Positions 36,206 through 46,076 of a stretch of 64,000 nt of DNA are shown here, piece after piece. Under the pieces are notes generated by a model that had not been told where the DNA came from, did not search any database, and saw only the letters and a program-made list of their open reading frames with translations. Position 1 is the first letter of the stretch; each line of letters opens with the position of its first letter. The translations under genes were made by a program, and so were the position numbers. The stretch is from Streptomyces dysideae (GTDB taxonomy: Bacteria > Actinomycetota > Actinomycetes > Streptomycetales > Streptomycetaceae), in contig NZ_KQ949093.1 in the NCBI RefSeq assembly GCF_001514305.1, positions 124,001-188,000 on the forward strand, written 5' to 3'.

Positions 36206-36615
36206 CGTTTAGCGCGGTGAGGCGGGTGGCGGGGGAGCGCGGGCTCTGTGCCGGGACCGGTGGCAGGGTCGGCCGTGTCGAAGGCGGCGACGTGCTCGCC
36301 CTACAGGGCCACCGGATGCGGCTCGGCCCGATCGTCCTCGCCGCCAGTCTCCCACTCGGCTTGACGATCCCCAACTTCCTCATCCTTGAACTGGCCCTGG
36401 CCTCTTGGTAGTCCGCAGTGCGTCCTCTCTCCGAGCACACAGGCGCCTCACACCAGTCAATGGCCAAGATCGAGAGACGGGCGCTTACCGCCGAGAAACC
36501 GATCGATGTACGAGCGGAGGTGAGCTGTTCGTTGTAGCGCAGGAACTGCCAGCCGGTCTCGGTCCATGTCTGGTCGCCGATTGCTTCGCGGACGGCTTCG
36601 ACGTGTGTCGCCTCC

Positions 36616-36667
36616 TTGACACCGCCTCGTGCGGCTTCATACAGTCGTCGTTGTAGAACGTTATACA
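36616..36667 (+). promoter_or_regulatory. Promoter and LacI-type operator of the MFS/GH43/GH42 operon
   Basis: -35 TTGACA (36616-36621), 18-base spacer, -10 TACAGT (36640-36645), then the dyad TGTAGAAC-GTTATACA (36652-36667) with a central CG, 7 of 8 arm positions matching. The element order and spacing repeat at 46077-46127 ahead of the ABC transporter operon. A repressor bound here would cover the transcription start. Confidence 0.72.
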
Positions 36668-36767
36668 CGATGGCCCAGGGATCTGGGCTGCTCCGCCCCG
36701 GGCTCGCGGGTGCCCGCGAGCTGAGCAGCGGGCGACCGCCTTTGGGGTCGGGCACTGCACGGTCGAG

Positions 36768-38045
36768 ATGACTGGAGAAGTGAATGACCGCAGCTGCCGC
36801 CCCCCAACTCCGCCTGCCCACGGCAGCAGGTGGCTGACGATGCTGGCCACCACCTATACCGAACTGCTTCGTGCGCCTTCTTTTGCCTGGATGCTTGCCA
36901 CCTCGGTCGTTGGCCGTTTTCACCAGGGCATGTCCGGACTGGCCGTCATGATGCTCACGACCGAGCGCTCGACCTACGCGGTCTACAGCGTGGTGTCGGC
37001 TGCTGCCGTTGCCGGAGGGCTCGTCGCCGGACCGCTGTGGAGCAGGCTCGCCGACGTTCACGGGCGCCGACGGGTCCTGGTGCTTACCTCGCTGGCACAC
37101 ACGGTCACCATGGGGGCGCTGATCCTGGTGCCCGCATGGCCCGCGCTGTTCGTTGCGCTGTCCCTGCTCACCGGGCTTTGCACGCCGCCGATGACGGCAG
37201 CCGTCAGGGTCGCGCTGCCGTCACTCATCCGTAGTGACCAGCGACGCGGTTTCTTTGCGCTCGAAGCGACCGCCCAGGAAGTGATCTTCGTGGCCGGGCC
37301 GGTGATCACGGCATTGCTCGCCGCGCTCGGCGGGCCGCGTCTCGCGCTGGGCGGATGCGCCGGGCTCGTCCTTGCCGGAACGCTCGCATACGCATGCGAC
37401 CGCAATGTGGAAGCAGGCCGTGTCCTGGCGGAGCGCAAGCCCAGCGGGCGGGTTCTGCGCGAGCGGCGTCTGCTCCCGCTGTTTGCGGCCGCGTTGCTGC
37501 TGACCGCCGCGCTGGCCGGCCAGGTCCTCGGCACGGTCGCCCTCGTCAGCGGCCGACACGCGTCGTCGGAGGCGGGATTTGTCCTCGCGTGCGGCAGCCT
37601 CGGGTCGCTTGTCGGCGGGCTGATCCATGGAGTGCGTGGACGCAGCCATGCTGGGCTGCGGCGCTTGCTGTTGAGCCTCGCCGCGGGGCTGGCCGTCCTG
37701 CCGCTGGCCCCCGGGCCGGTCACGCTGAGCGGGCTCCTCTTCCTGTGGGGCATGACGGTCGCCCCAGTGATGTCTGTGCTGTTTGAACGGCTGTCCTCGC
37801 AGGCCCGCGCCGGTTCCGCAGCCGAGGCGTTTGGCTGGATGGGTAGTGCGTTCGCCATCGGCAACGTCCTCGGCTCCGTACTCGGAGGACTACTGATCCC
37901 GGCCTACGGGGCACGAGCCCCGATCGTCGCCGCCTGCGCACTCGCCGTACTGGCGGCCCTGGTTTGCGAGCCTTGGCATCGATCCGCCGGCGGTGTGAAC
38001 AAGGAGCGGGCCCAGGACGCTTGTCGAGAAGGGAAACATGCATGA
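36768..38045 (+). CDS. MFS transporter
   Basis: About 400-425 residues, roughly 12 membrane segments, with the 'SRLADVHGRRRVLV' loop after segment 2. The start is uncertain: ATG 36768 or ATG 36840 ('MLATTYTELLRAPSFAWMLA'), which is closer to the first membrane segment. First gene of the operon and overlapping the GH43 start by ATGA, so it probably imports a sugar or oligosaccharide or exports a product. Confidence 0.85.
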   Translation: MTGEVNDRSCRPPTPPAHGSRWLTMLATTYTELLRAPSFAWMLATSVVGRFHQGMSGLAVMMLTTERSTYAVYSVVSAAAVAGGLVAGPLWSRLADVHGRRRVLVLTSLAHTVTMGALILVPAWPALFVALSLLTGLCTPPMTAAVRVALPSLIRSDQRRGFFALEATAQEVIFVAGPVITALLAALGGPRLALGGCAGLVLAGTLAYACDRNVEAGRVLAERKPSGRVLRERRLLPLFAAALLLTAALAGQVLGTVALVSGRHASSEAGFVLACGSLGSLVGGLIHGVRGRSHAGLRRLLLSLAAGLAVLPLAPGPVTLSGLLFLWGMTVAPVMSVLFERLSSQARAGSAAEAFGWMGSAFAIGNVLGSVLGGLLIPAYGARAPIVAACALAVLAALVCEPWHRSAGGVNKERAQDACREGKHA

Positions 38046-39586
38046 CCCCCCAGGACGCCCATTCAGCGTTCCCCAATCCCCTCATCGCGGGCTTCAACCC
38101 CGATCCGAGCTGCGTCCTTGTCGACGGGGCCTACTACCTGGTCACCTCGTCGTTCGAGTACCTGCCTGCGCTTCCCGTCTACCGCAGCACCGACTTCGCC
38201 GCCTGGGAGCACATCGGCAACGTCGCGACCCGTGAGGAGCAGGTCGGAATTGCCGAGGTCGCCTCGGCCGCAGGTGTGTGGGCCCCGACCATCCGCTATC
38301 ACAACGGGCTCTTCCACGTGATCGTCACGGTGGCGGCCAGCCCCCGGGGCTGTGTCGTCTTCACCGCGGCCGACCCGGCGGGCCCGTGGAGCGACGGTGT
38401 CGCCCTCGACGGAATCCTCGGCATCGACCCCGACCTTGCATGGGACGACGAGGGCACCGCCTACGTCACCTACAGCGGCCTGCACCTGGACGGGCCGACG
38501 CGCGTCGTCGCCCACCGGGGCATCCTTCAGGCCCGTGTCGACATCGGAACGGGCAAGGTACTCGAGGAGCCACGGGAGCTGTGGTCCGGCACGGGCCTGG
38601 TCGCTCCCGAAGCGCCACATGTCTTTCGGCGCGGCGACCACTGGTACCTGCTGATCGCGGAAGGCGGCACGGGTTCCGGGCACGCGGTGAGCATCGCCCG
38701 CGGCGACAGCATCGAGGGGCCCTTCGAAGGAGCCCCGCACAACCCCATACTGACCGCGGCCGGGAAGGATCTCCCCGTCCAGTGCACCGGACACGCCGAT
38801 CTTGTTCCGGGTCCCCATGGAGGGGATGTCCTGGTGCTGCTCGGCACCCGGCAGGCCGGCAAGAATTCTCCGCTGGGACGAGAGACGTATGTCACCACGG
38901 TGGAGTGGACCGACGACGGCTGGCCGAACGCGGCCATGGTTGATCTCAACTCGCGCCCGGAAGCGCTGGATGAGTACTTCGACTTCGCGGAGGAAGCCGC
39001 TCTGGCCGACCCGGGCTGGCTTGCGGTAGGACGTCCCCCGGTGGATGTGGCATCGCACTCGGAGCGACCGGGGTACGTCACGCTGCACGCCCGTTCCGGC
39101 GGTCTCGACTCGTTTCGCCCCGACTTCGTCGGGCGTCGGCAGCGTCACATCGACAGCGTCACCGAGACCCGTATCAACCCCGCCGACGGTCGGGGAGGGC
39201 TCGGCCTGCGTTTCGACGAGGAGTTCACGATCGCCCTGACCGCCGAACGTGCGCCCTCCGGAGCGACGCTCGTCACGGCGCGTGCGGGCCTGCCGTCGGT
39301 GACGCAGACCTGGAGCACCGAAGTGCCGGCGGACAGCGAGGTACTTCTGCGGATCGTGACTCAGACCCCGCCGCCCGGCAGGGCGCTGTGGCTGCCGCCG
39401 GGCGACCGCATCCGGCTGAGCGTCGTGGACAGCGACGGTGTCGAGTCGCAGCTGGTGGAACTCGACGGCCGGATGTGGTCCGTCGAACTGGCCGCGCCCT
39501 TCACCGGTCGGGTCATCGGCATGTTCGCCGAGGCAGGCACCGTCCACTTCGCTGACTTCCGCTACCACGGAGAGGGAAACTCGTGA
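38042..39586 (+). CDS. Glycoside hydrolase family 43 (beta-xylosidase/alpha-arabinofuranosidase-like)
   Basis: 514 residues. Five-bladed propeller (about 10-310) with the catalytic base Asp21 in 'GFNPDPSCVLV', pKa-modulating Asp in 'GIDPDLAWDDEG' and acid Glu190 in 'VAPEAPHVFRRG'; the C-terminal ~190 residues form the beta-sandwich usual in XynB-type enzymes. No signal peptide, so cytoplasmic. It would trim pentose residues from imported oligosaccharides; xylosidase versus arabinofuranosidase cannot be told by eye. Confidence 0.9.
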   Translation: MTPQDAHSAFPNPLIAGFNPDPSCVLVDGAYYLVTSSFEYLPALPVYRSTDFAAWEHIGNVATREEQVGIAEVASAAGVWAPTIRYHNGLFHVIVTVAASPRGCVVFTAADPAGPWSDGVALDGILGIDPDLAWDDEGTAYVTYSGLHLDGPTRVVAHRGILQARVDIGTGKVLEEPRELWSGTGLVAPEAPHVFRRGDHWYLLIAEGGTGSGHAVSIARGDSIEGPFEGAPHNPILTAAGKDLPVQCTGHADLVPGPHGGDVLVLLGTRQAGKNSPLGRETYVTTVEWTDDGWPNAAMVDLNSRPEALDEYFDFAEEAALADPGWLAVGRPPVDVASHSERPGYVTLHARSGGLDSFRPDFVGRRQRHIDSVTETRINPADGRGGLGLRFDEEFTIALTAERAPSGATLVTARAGLPSVTQTWSTEVPADSEVLLRIVTQTPPPGRALWLPPGDRIRLSVVDSDGVESQLVELDGRMWSVELAAPFTGRVIGMFAEAGTVHFADFRYHGEGNS

Positions 39587-41673
39587 TCAACCTGCCCCCG
39601 CGCGTTCTGTTCGGCGCCGCGTACTACCACGAGTACCAGCCCTACGAGCGCCTGGAGAACGACCTCGATCTGATGGCCGAGGCCCGGTTCACGGTCATCC
39701 GTGTCGGCGAATCGGTGTGGTCCACCTGGGAACCCGAGAACGGCCGCTTCGACCTCGACTGGCTCCAGCCGGTCCTCGACGGCGCCCATGCGCGCGGCAT
39801 CTCCGTCATCCTCGGCACGCCGACCTACGCCGTTCCACCGTGGCTGGCCCGTCAGTACCCGGAGATCGCCGGCGAGCGGCGCACCGGCGAACGCATCGGC
39901 TGGGGCGCCCGCCAGGAAGCCGACTTCACCCACCCGGCGTTCCGGTTCCACGCCGAGCGGATCATCCGCAGGATCGTCAGCCGATACGCTTCCCACCCAG
40001 CAGTGATCGGCTTCCAGGTCGACAACGAACCGGGCAACGAACTCCTGCACAACCATGGGGTGTTCGAGCGCTTCCGGGACCACCTGCGTGAGACCTACGG
40101 CGACGTGGAGACCCTCAACCGCGAGTGGGGCCTGGTCTACTGGTCCCACCAGCTGTCGACGTGGGACGACCTGTGGCGACCGGACGGCAACGCGCAGCCG
40201 CAGTACGACCTGGCCTGGCGGCGCTTCCAGGCTCGGCAGACCACGGAGTTCATCGCCTGGCAGGCCGACATCGTGCGCGAGTACGCGCGCGGGGACCAGT
40301 TCGTCACGACGTGCATCGATCACGGCCGCCCCGCGGTCGACGACGACGAGCTGACCGACGCGCTCGACGTCACCGCGGCCAACTGCTACTACGAAACCCA
40401 GGACCGGCTTGCGCTGCCCGTCCGCACCGACGGGCCGGAACCGTGGCGCAATACCGGACCGTGGCCGCTGTACCTGCGCGGCGACCGTATGTACTCGGCC
40501 CGGCAGGAGCCCTTTCTCGTCACCGAGACCAACGCGAACAACATCGGCGGCCCGTGCAACATCCGGCCTCCCTACGACGGTCAGCTGCGGCAGGCCGCCT
40601 GGGCGCTGGTCTCCCGGGGGGCGCGGATGGTCGAGTACTGGCACTGGCACACGCTGCACTTCGGTTCGGAGACCTACTGGGGCGGGGTGCTGCCGCACAG
40701 CGGCCGCCCCGGACGGACCTATCAGAACATCGCCCGGATCGGTGAGGAACTCGCGGCGGCGGGAGACCTCGTCACCGACCTGATCCCGGACGCCGACGTC
40801 ACCCTGGTCTACGACCGGCCCACGAAGTGGCTGATGCAGCGGCACGGACCCCTGACGAGCGCGGACGGAAGCCCGGACGCCGACTCGTACAGCGGCCTGT
40901 TCGACCCGTTCCACCGGGGTGCGTTCGATGCCGGACTGCAGGCGCGAATCGTTCATACCCGCGGGCTCGCGGACGAGCCGCCGAAACAGGCGGTAGGCAG
41001 GCATCCCGTACTGGTCGTGCCTGGGCTCTATCTGGCCGACGACCGGACGCTCGACTGGCTCCGGTCCTACGCAGAAGCGGGTGGTCATCTTGTCCTGGGA
41101 CCGCGGACGGCTTACGGCGACGAGGAGGCCCGCGCCCGTACCGAGGTCGCGCCGGCGCGTCTCGCCGAGTCGGCGGGCGCCTGGTACGAGGAGTTCAACA
41201 GTCTGAACGAGGACATGCCAGTGGTGACAAAGGACCCCGGGTTCGCCCTCGACGACACGGCGGCGGCCACCCGATGGGTCGATGGGCTCACCATGGATGG
41301 CGCCACCGTTCTCGCCGGATACGATCACCCGCATTTCGGCCGGTGGGCCGCCGTCACCACGCGTGAGGCCGGAGAGGGCCGCATCACGTGCGTCGGCACG
41401 CTCCCCAACCGGAGCTTCGCCGCCGCCTTGATGAACTGGGCATGCCCGGAAGACCGCACGAGTCTGCAGGATCTTCCCGCGACGGTGACCGCGGCCAGCG
41501 CGCGGACCCGCGACGGGCGCCGACTCCACTTCCTCCACAACTGGTCGTGGGAGCCGACGACCGTGCGCCTGCCGCTCGCACTGGCCGACGTGATCGGTTC
41601 CGGCGCCTACGAGGCCGGGGACGAGCTGGAGCTTGGTCCGTGGGACGTCGGCGTCCTCCGGAGCCAGTCATGA
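39583..41673 (+). CDS. Glycoside hydrolase family 42 beta-galactosidase
   Basis: 696 residues, cytoplasmic. Acid/base Glu149 in 'VDNEPGNELL', nucleophile Glu315 in 'FLVTETNANN', followed by the trimerisation and C-terminal beta domains. N-terminal 'FGAAYYHEYQP' is the family opening. GTG start overlaps the GH43 stop with GAGAGGG upstream. It cleaves terminal beta-galactose, consistent with arabinogalactan or galactan side chains. Confidence 0.93.
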   Translation: MINLPPRVLFGAAYYHEYQPYERLENDLDLMAEARFTVIRVGESVWSTWEPENGRFDLDWLQPVLDGAHARGISVILGTPTYAVPPWLARQYPEIAGERRTGERIGWGARQEADFTHPAFRFHAERIIRRIVSRYASHPAVIGFQVDNEPGNELLHNHGVFERFRDHLRETYGDVETLNREWGLVYWSHQLSTWDDLWRPDGNAQPQYDLAWRRFQARQTTEFIAWQADIVREYARGDQFVTTCIDHGRPAVDDDELTDALDVTAANCYYETQDRLALPVRTDGPEPWRNTGPWPLYLRGDRMYSARQEPFLVTETNANNIGGPCNIRPPYDGQLRQAAWALVSRGARMVEYWHWHTLHFGSETYWGGVLPHSGRPGRTYQNIARIGEELAAAGDLVTDLIPDADVTLVYDRPTKWLMQRHGPLTSADGSPDADSYSGLFDPFHRGAFDAGLQARIVHTRGLADEPPKQAVGRHPVLVVPGLYLADDRTLDWLRSYAEAGGHLVLGPRTAYGDEEARARTEVAPARLAESAGAWYEEFNSLNEDMPVVTKDPGFALDDTAAATRWVDGLTMDGATVLAGYDHPHFGRWAAVTTREAGEGRITCVGTLPNRSFAAALMNWACPEDRTSLQDLPATVTAASARTRDGRRLHFLHNWSWEPTTVRLPLALADVIGSGAYEAGDELELGPWDVGVLRSQS

Positions 41674-43475
41674 CCCATGGCCCTTCTTCTGTCCTGCGTG
41701 ACGTACTGAGCGACCGTCAGGCCGCGGCGCTGATCCGCAAGCACCTGCCCGGTCTCGACGAGAATCCCTGCCGTGTACAGATGATGTACGGCACGCTCGA
41801 CCAAGTGACAACGATCATGGAAGGGATCCGTACGGACCCCGCCGCCCGGGAGGCCCTCTTCGCAGGCCTGGCCTCTGTTGAGGAGACGGCGTACGAGCCG
41901 GTTGCCGACGAAGAGATCGATGTGGTTCCGGCGACGGACTATGAGTCGGCGGGCGTGCCCGTCGGCAGTGCCCGCCTCGTCTCGCCGCGAACTGTCGGCC
42001 GATGGCGGACCTTTGAGGCGGAGCTGCACGGACCCGCGCACGGTAACCCCTTCGCCGAGGTGGCGCTGCGGGCGGAGTTCCACCGCGGTGAGCGCACCTT
42101 GACAGCCCACGGGTTCTACGACGGCGAGGGCGTGTACCGCATCCGGTTCCTGCCCGAAGAGGAGGGCGAGTGGTCGTTCCGTGTGTTCAGCAACGCCCGT
42201 TCCCTGGACGGCATCAGCGGCGTCTTCCACTGCGGTGCCGCCGGACCCAGCGATCATGGTCCGGTGCGCGTTCACGGCGGTTTTCACTTCCGCCACGCGG
42301 ACGGCACACGCCACCTCCCCGTCGGCACCACCGCGTACGCCTGGACCCACCAGGGCGACAACGTGGAGGACGGGACGCTCAAGTCCCTTTCCGGCAGTCC
42401 GTTCAACAAGATCCGGATGTGCGTCTTTCCCAAGTCGTACGTCCATAACATGAACGAACCGCCCCTTTACCCCTTTGCCGGTTCGCCGGGCGGCGGTTGG
42501 GACTTCCAGCGGCCCCACCCCGCCTACTTCCGCCACTTGGAGCAGCGGATCACCCAGCTCGGCGCGCTCGGCATCCAGGCCGATCTCATCCTCTTCCACC
42601 CCTATGACCGCTGGGGCTTCTCCGCCATGACCCCGGCCGACGACGACCGCTATCTGCGGTACGTGGTCTCCCGGCTCGCCGCACATCCCAACGTGTGGTG
42701 GTCCCTGGCCAACGAGTACGACCTGCTGTGGTCCAAGACCACCGACGACTGGCATCGCATCGCGGCCGTGATCCGCGCTCACGACCCCCACGGCCACCTG
42801 ATCAGTGTGCACAACTGGGTCGAGTTGTGGGACAACAGCGCCGACTGGGTCACCCACGCCAGCATCCAGCGCCTGCCCGACGGCACCGGTGAGTGGCGCG
42901 AGCGCTGGGGCAAGCCCGTGGCGGTCGACGAACTGGGTTACGAGGGCGACATCGAGTGGGGCTGGGGCAACCTCAACCCGCAGGAGCTTGTCCGCCGATG
43001 CTGGGAGGGGGTCGTGCGCGGCGGTTACGTCACACACGGCGAATGCTTCCTCTCCGACGACGACGTGCTGTGGTGGTCGAAGGGCGGCCTACTCAAGGGC
43101 CAGAGCGTGCCCCGCATCGCCTTCCTGCGGACCATCCTGGAGCAGATCCCGCCCGCCGTCGCCGGCATCGACCCGCTGCCGTCCGACTTCGACGTCCCCG
43201 TCGGCGGCGTTCCCGGGCGCTACTACCTGGCCTACTTCGGCGTCATGCAGCCGCGCCTGCGCACGTTCACCCTCCCCCCGGGGGCCCGCTTCCGGGCCGA
43301 GGTCATCGACACCTGGAACATGACCATGACCGAACTTCCGGATGTCCATGAGGACAGGGTCACTGTGCCCCTCCCCGGTCGCCCGTACCTCGCGGTCCGT
43401 CTGCGGGCCGTGGAGGAGGGAGGCGACACGTCCACCCCGTGTCCGGCGAGGGGGCCTCAGCGCCGCTCAGCCTAG
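41670..43475 (+). CDS. DUF5060/DUF5605 glycosidase-like protein
   Basis: 601 residues. A helical N-terminal extension (about 1-80, 'DRQAAALIRKHLPGL'), a DUF5060 beta domain (85-160), a TIM-barrel-like core with clan-A style 'LANEYDLLW' and 'VAVDELGYEG' acidic motifs, and a C-terminal DUF5605-type beta domain. The activity of such proteins is poorly known. ATGA overlap with GH42 places it in the same pathway. Its TAG stop lies in the CTAG target duplication of the IS701-family element. Confidence 0.82.
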   Translation: MTHGPSSVLRDVLSDRQAAALIRKHLPGLDENPCRVQMMYGTLDQVTTIMEGIRTDPAAREALFAGLASVEETAYEPVADEEIDVVPATDYESAGVPVGSARLVSPRTVGRWRTFEAELHGPAHGNPFAEVALRAEFHRGERTLTAHGFYDGEGVYRIRFLPEEEGEWSFRVFSNARSLDGISGVFHCGAAGPSDHGPVRVHGGFHFRHADGTRHLPVGTTAYAWTHQGDNVEDGTLKSLSGSPFNKIRMCVFPKSYVHNMNEPPLYPFAGSPGGGWDFQRPHPAYFRHLEQRITQLGALGIQADLILFHPYDRWGFSAMTPADDDRYLRYVVSRLAAHPNVWWSLANEYDLLWSKTTDDWHRIAAVIRAHDPHGHLISVHNWVELWDNSADWVTHASIQRLPDGTGEWRERWGKPVAVDELGYEGDIEWGWGNLNPQELVRRCWEGVVRGGYVTHGECFLSDDDVLWWSKGGLLKGQSVPRIAFLRTILEQIPPAVAGIDPLPSDFDVPVGGVPGRYYLAYFGVMQPRLRTFTLPPGARFRAEVIDTWNMTMTELPDVHEDRVTVPLPGRPYLAVRLRAVEEGGDTSTPCPARGPQRRSA

Positions 43476-44871
43476 TACTGCAACGGTGCTTGCCGTGACT
43501 GCTGGCCAGCTTGGTCGTTGGTGTGGTTATGGGTGGGGACCTTGCCGATGTCAGGTCGTGGGCCGGTGAACTGGACGCTCTGCATGAGCGGTTCGTGCAC
43601 CGGTTCAACCGGGAGGAGCCGCGTCAGTCGGCGCTGGCTTACATGCGGGGGCTGGTTGCTCCGCTGGAGCGGAAGAACGGCTGGACGCTGGCGGAGGAGG
43701 CCGGGCACGCGGGTCCCGATCGCATCCACCGGTTGCTGAACCGGATCGAGTGGGACGCCGATGAGGTCCTGGATGACGTACGCGGTTACGTCGTCGAGCA
43801 CCTCGGAGACCGGGATGCCGTTCTGATCGTCGATGACACCGGCTTTCTGAAGAAGGGCGTCCGTTCGGCCGGCGTGCAGCGGCAGTACTCCGGCACCGCA
43901 GGACGCACCGAGAACTGTCAGATCGGTGTGTTCCTCGCCTACGCCACTGGCCGCGGACGCACGCTGATCGACCGGCGGCTGTGTCTGCCCACGTCCTGGA
44001 CGGACGACCGGGAGCGGTGCCGGCGGGCCGGCATCGACGACACGGTCTGCTTCGAGACGAAGGTGGCCATGGCCAAGGCGATGGTCCGCCGGGCCATCGT
44101 GGAGAAGATCCCGTTCGGGTGGGTGACGGCGGATGCCGCCTACGGCTACAGCAAGGGCTGGCGGTTCGAGCTGGAGCAGGCGGATGTCTTCCACGTCATG
44201 GCCATCACCCGGCACGACACGGTCGTCACCCGCTGGTCCATCGATCACCCGGTCCACGAGCTGTTTCCCGGCCTGCCGCGGCAGAAGTGGAAGCGCCGTT
44301 CCTGCGGTGAAGGAGCTCACGGACGGCGGATCTTCGACTGGGCGCGTGTCGAGGTGCGGCCCTGGCACCGCGAGGACCGCCGGCACTGGGTTCTCGCCCG
44401 CCGCAGTGTCAGCAGGCCCGAGGAGATCTCCTACTACATCGCCTACTGCCCGGCCCAGACCACGCTGGACGAGCTGATCCGTATCGCGGGTAGCCGATGG
44501 GCTGTTGAGGAATGCTTCCAGACCGCGAAGCAGGAATGCGGCCTGGACGACTACCAGGTCCGCCGCTATCCCGGCTGGCACCGCCACATGACCCTGGCCA
44601 TGGCCGCCCACGCCTGCCTCACCGTCCTGCGCGCACGAGAGCTGGACACAGAGAAAGCAGAAACGGATCCTCCCAGCTCATCCACCTCAGCCTCGCCGAA
44701 ATCAGACGCCTGATCACCCGCCTCACCGACCGCCGCCCTACCCCGGTGGACGACATTCTGCACTGGTCACACTGACGACGACGCCAGCACCAAGCCCGCA
44801 TCAGCCACTACAAACGACGCGGACACAGCCCCTGAAACTGCCCAGCAATCAGAACAAGCACCGTTGCAGTA
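43476..44871 (+). mobile_element. IS701-family insertion sequence, 1396 bp
   Basis: CTAG target duplications at 43472-43475 and 44872-44875. Terminal inverted repeats start TACTGCAACGGTGCTTG at both ends (17 identical bases, weaker similarity beyond). One transposase gene. 4-bp YTAR duplications are characteristic of IS701. It separates the two glycan operons. Confidence 0.9.
43529..44713 (+). CDS. IS701-family transposase
   Basis: 394 residues from ATG 43529. DDE context: 'VLIVDDTGFLKKGVRS', 'FGWVTADAAYGYSKG', and the late 'GSRWAVEECFQTAKQECGLD' with the Glu. No internal stop or frameshift, so it may be active. Confidence 0.92.
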   Translation: MGGDLADVRSWAGELDALHERFVHRFNREEPRQSALAYMRGLVAPLERKNGWTLAEEAGHAGPDRIHRLLNRIEWDADEVLDDVRGYVVEHLGDRDAVLIVDDTGFLKKGVRSAGVQRQYSGTAGRTENCQIGVFLAYATGRGRTLIDRRLCLPTSWTDDRERCRRAGIDDTVCFETKVAMAKAMVRRAIVEKIPFGWVTADAAYGYSKGWRFELEQADVFHVMAITRHDTVVTRWSIDHPVHELFPGLPRQKWKRRSCGEGAHGRRIFDWARVEVRPWHREDRRHWVLARRSVSRPEEISYYIAYCPAQTTLDELIRIAGSRWAVEECFQTAKQECGLDDYQVRRYPGWHRHMTLAMAAHACLTVLRARELDTEKAETDPPSSSTSASPKSDA

Positions 44872-44915
44872 CTAGGCCGTCACGCGAGGCAGGAAGCCGC
44901 GGGCCCCGTGGTGCC

Positions 44916-45968
44916 CTATGCCTCCGCACCGCCGGGCGGCGGGCCGCTGGTGCGCCGCGTCACGAGCTTCGGAGCCACGACGAACTGCTTCGGCTCAGTC
45001 CGGCCGCCGATGCGCTCCAGCAGGAGGCGGGCGCATTTCTCCCCTGTGCGGTGACCGGACTGGTCGACCGTGGTGAGAGAGACGCGCCTGATGGTGGAGA
45101 TGTAGATGTTGTCGTAGCCGGCCACCGACACGTCCTCGGGGACGCGCAGGCCCTGCTCCTCGGCGGCTCGCAATACCCCGAGCGCGGCGACGTCCGCGCC
45201 AGCGAAGATCGCCGTGGGAGGTTCCGGCCGGGCGAACGCCTCAAGGGCAGCGCGGTGGCCACCCTCCTCCGAGTACCAGGTCTCGATGATGTCGGGTTCC
45301 AGGCCGTGGTGGCGCATGGCCTGCTCGAAGCCCTGCCGTCGTGCCGTGTGCGAGAGGACGAAGACGCCCTCGGACTCGCCGGGCGGCATGCTGGTGTGGA
45401 CGATCCGACGGTGGCCCGCCGTGACCAGGTGGTCGACCATCAACCGGGCGCCGAGGCGTTCGTCGTCGACAACGGAATCGAATGTCGTCGGCGAGCCGTG
45501 AAGGGCCACGGTGACGACGGGGACTGTCTTGGCGATCTCCTCGATCCAGGTGGTGTCGAGCCAGGGTGCGACCAGGACGAGTCCGTCCACCTGCCGGTCC
45601 AGCAGGGCCTCGATGCTCGCCTTCTGACGCTTGGGCGAGGTGCCCGCGGTCACGATGATGTCCTGGTACGGCGTGTTGTCGAGCTCGTCGCTGATCCCTT
45701 GCGCGACCTCTGTCTGGAACGGCGACGCCAGCTCCACGAGCACGACGCCGATCGTGTAGGTGCGGCCGCGCATCGCGCGGGCTCCGGTATGGGGGCGGTA
45801 ACCGAGTTCCTCGATGGCCGCAGTGACGCGGTTCCGCATCTGCGGGCTCACCCCGTACGCCCCGCGTAGGACCTTCGAGACCGCGGAGACCGAGACGCCG
45901 GCCGCTGCCGCGACATCCTGGATCCTCACCCGTTCGGAGCCTGCGTTCCCACCACCACGTTGCGTCAC
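44916..45968 (-). CDS. LacI-family repressor
   Basis: 350 residues from a GTG. N-terminal LacI HTH ('VRIQDVAAAAGVSVSAVSKV', about 14-33) and hinge helix, then a periplasmic-binding-protein sensor (about 70-335). It is divergent from the ABC transporter operon with 245 bases between. Very similar LacI-type dyads occur at 46112 and 36652, so it probably represses both glycan operons and is relieved by a sugar released from the substrate. Confidence 0.9.
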   Translation of the reverse strand: MTQRGGGNAGSERVRIQDVAAAAGVSVSAVSKVLRGAYGVSPQMRNRVTAAIEELGYRPHTGARAMRGRTYTIGVVLVELASPFQTEVAQGISDELDNTPYQDIIVTAGTSPKRQKASIEALLDRQVDGLVLVAPWLDTTWIEEIAKTVPVVTVALHGSPTTFDSVVDDERLGARLMVDHLVTAGHRRIVHTSMPPGESEGVFVLSHTARRQGFEQAMRHHGLEPDIIETWYSEEGGHRAALEAFARPEPPTAIFAGADVAALGVLRAAEEQGLRVPEDVSVAGYDNIYISTIRRVSLTTVDQSGHRTGEKCARLLLERIGGRTEPKQFVVAPKLVTRRTSGPPPGGAEA

Positions 45969-46076
45969 GCCCCTGAGCGTACCGACAGGCTGACGTCGGG
46001 CGAACGGGATTGAGTGAGAAGACGATCACCTGACTTGATCGTTTCAGGAAAGTGACTCGCAGATTTCGCGCACCCC

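Noticed and set aside
36500..36770. A protein-like minus-strand stretch ('TWTETGWQFLRYNEQLTS') ahead of the MFS gene
   Set aside because: No start, no family recognised, and it overlaps a promoter-operator that is repeated at 46077; at most a relic.
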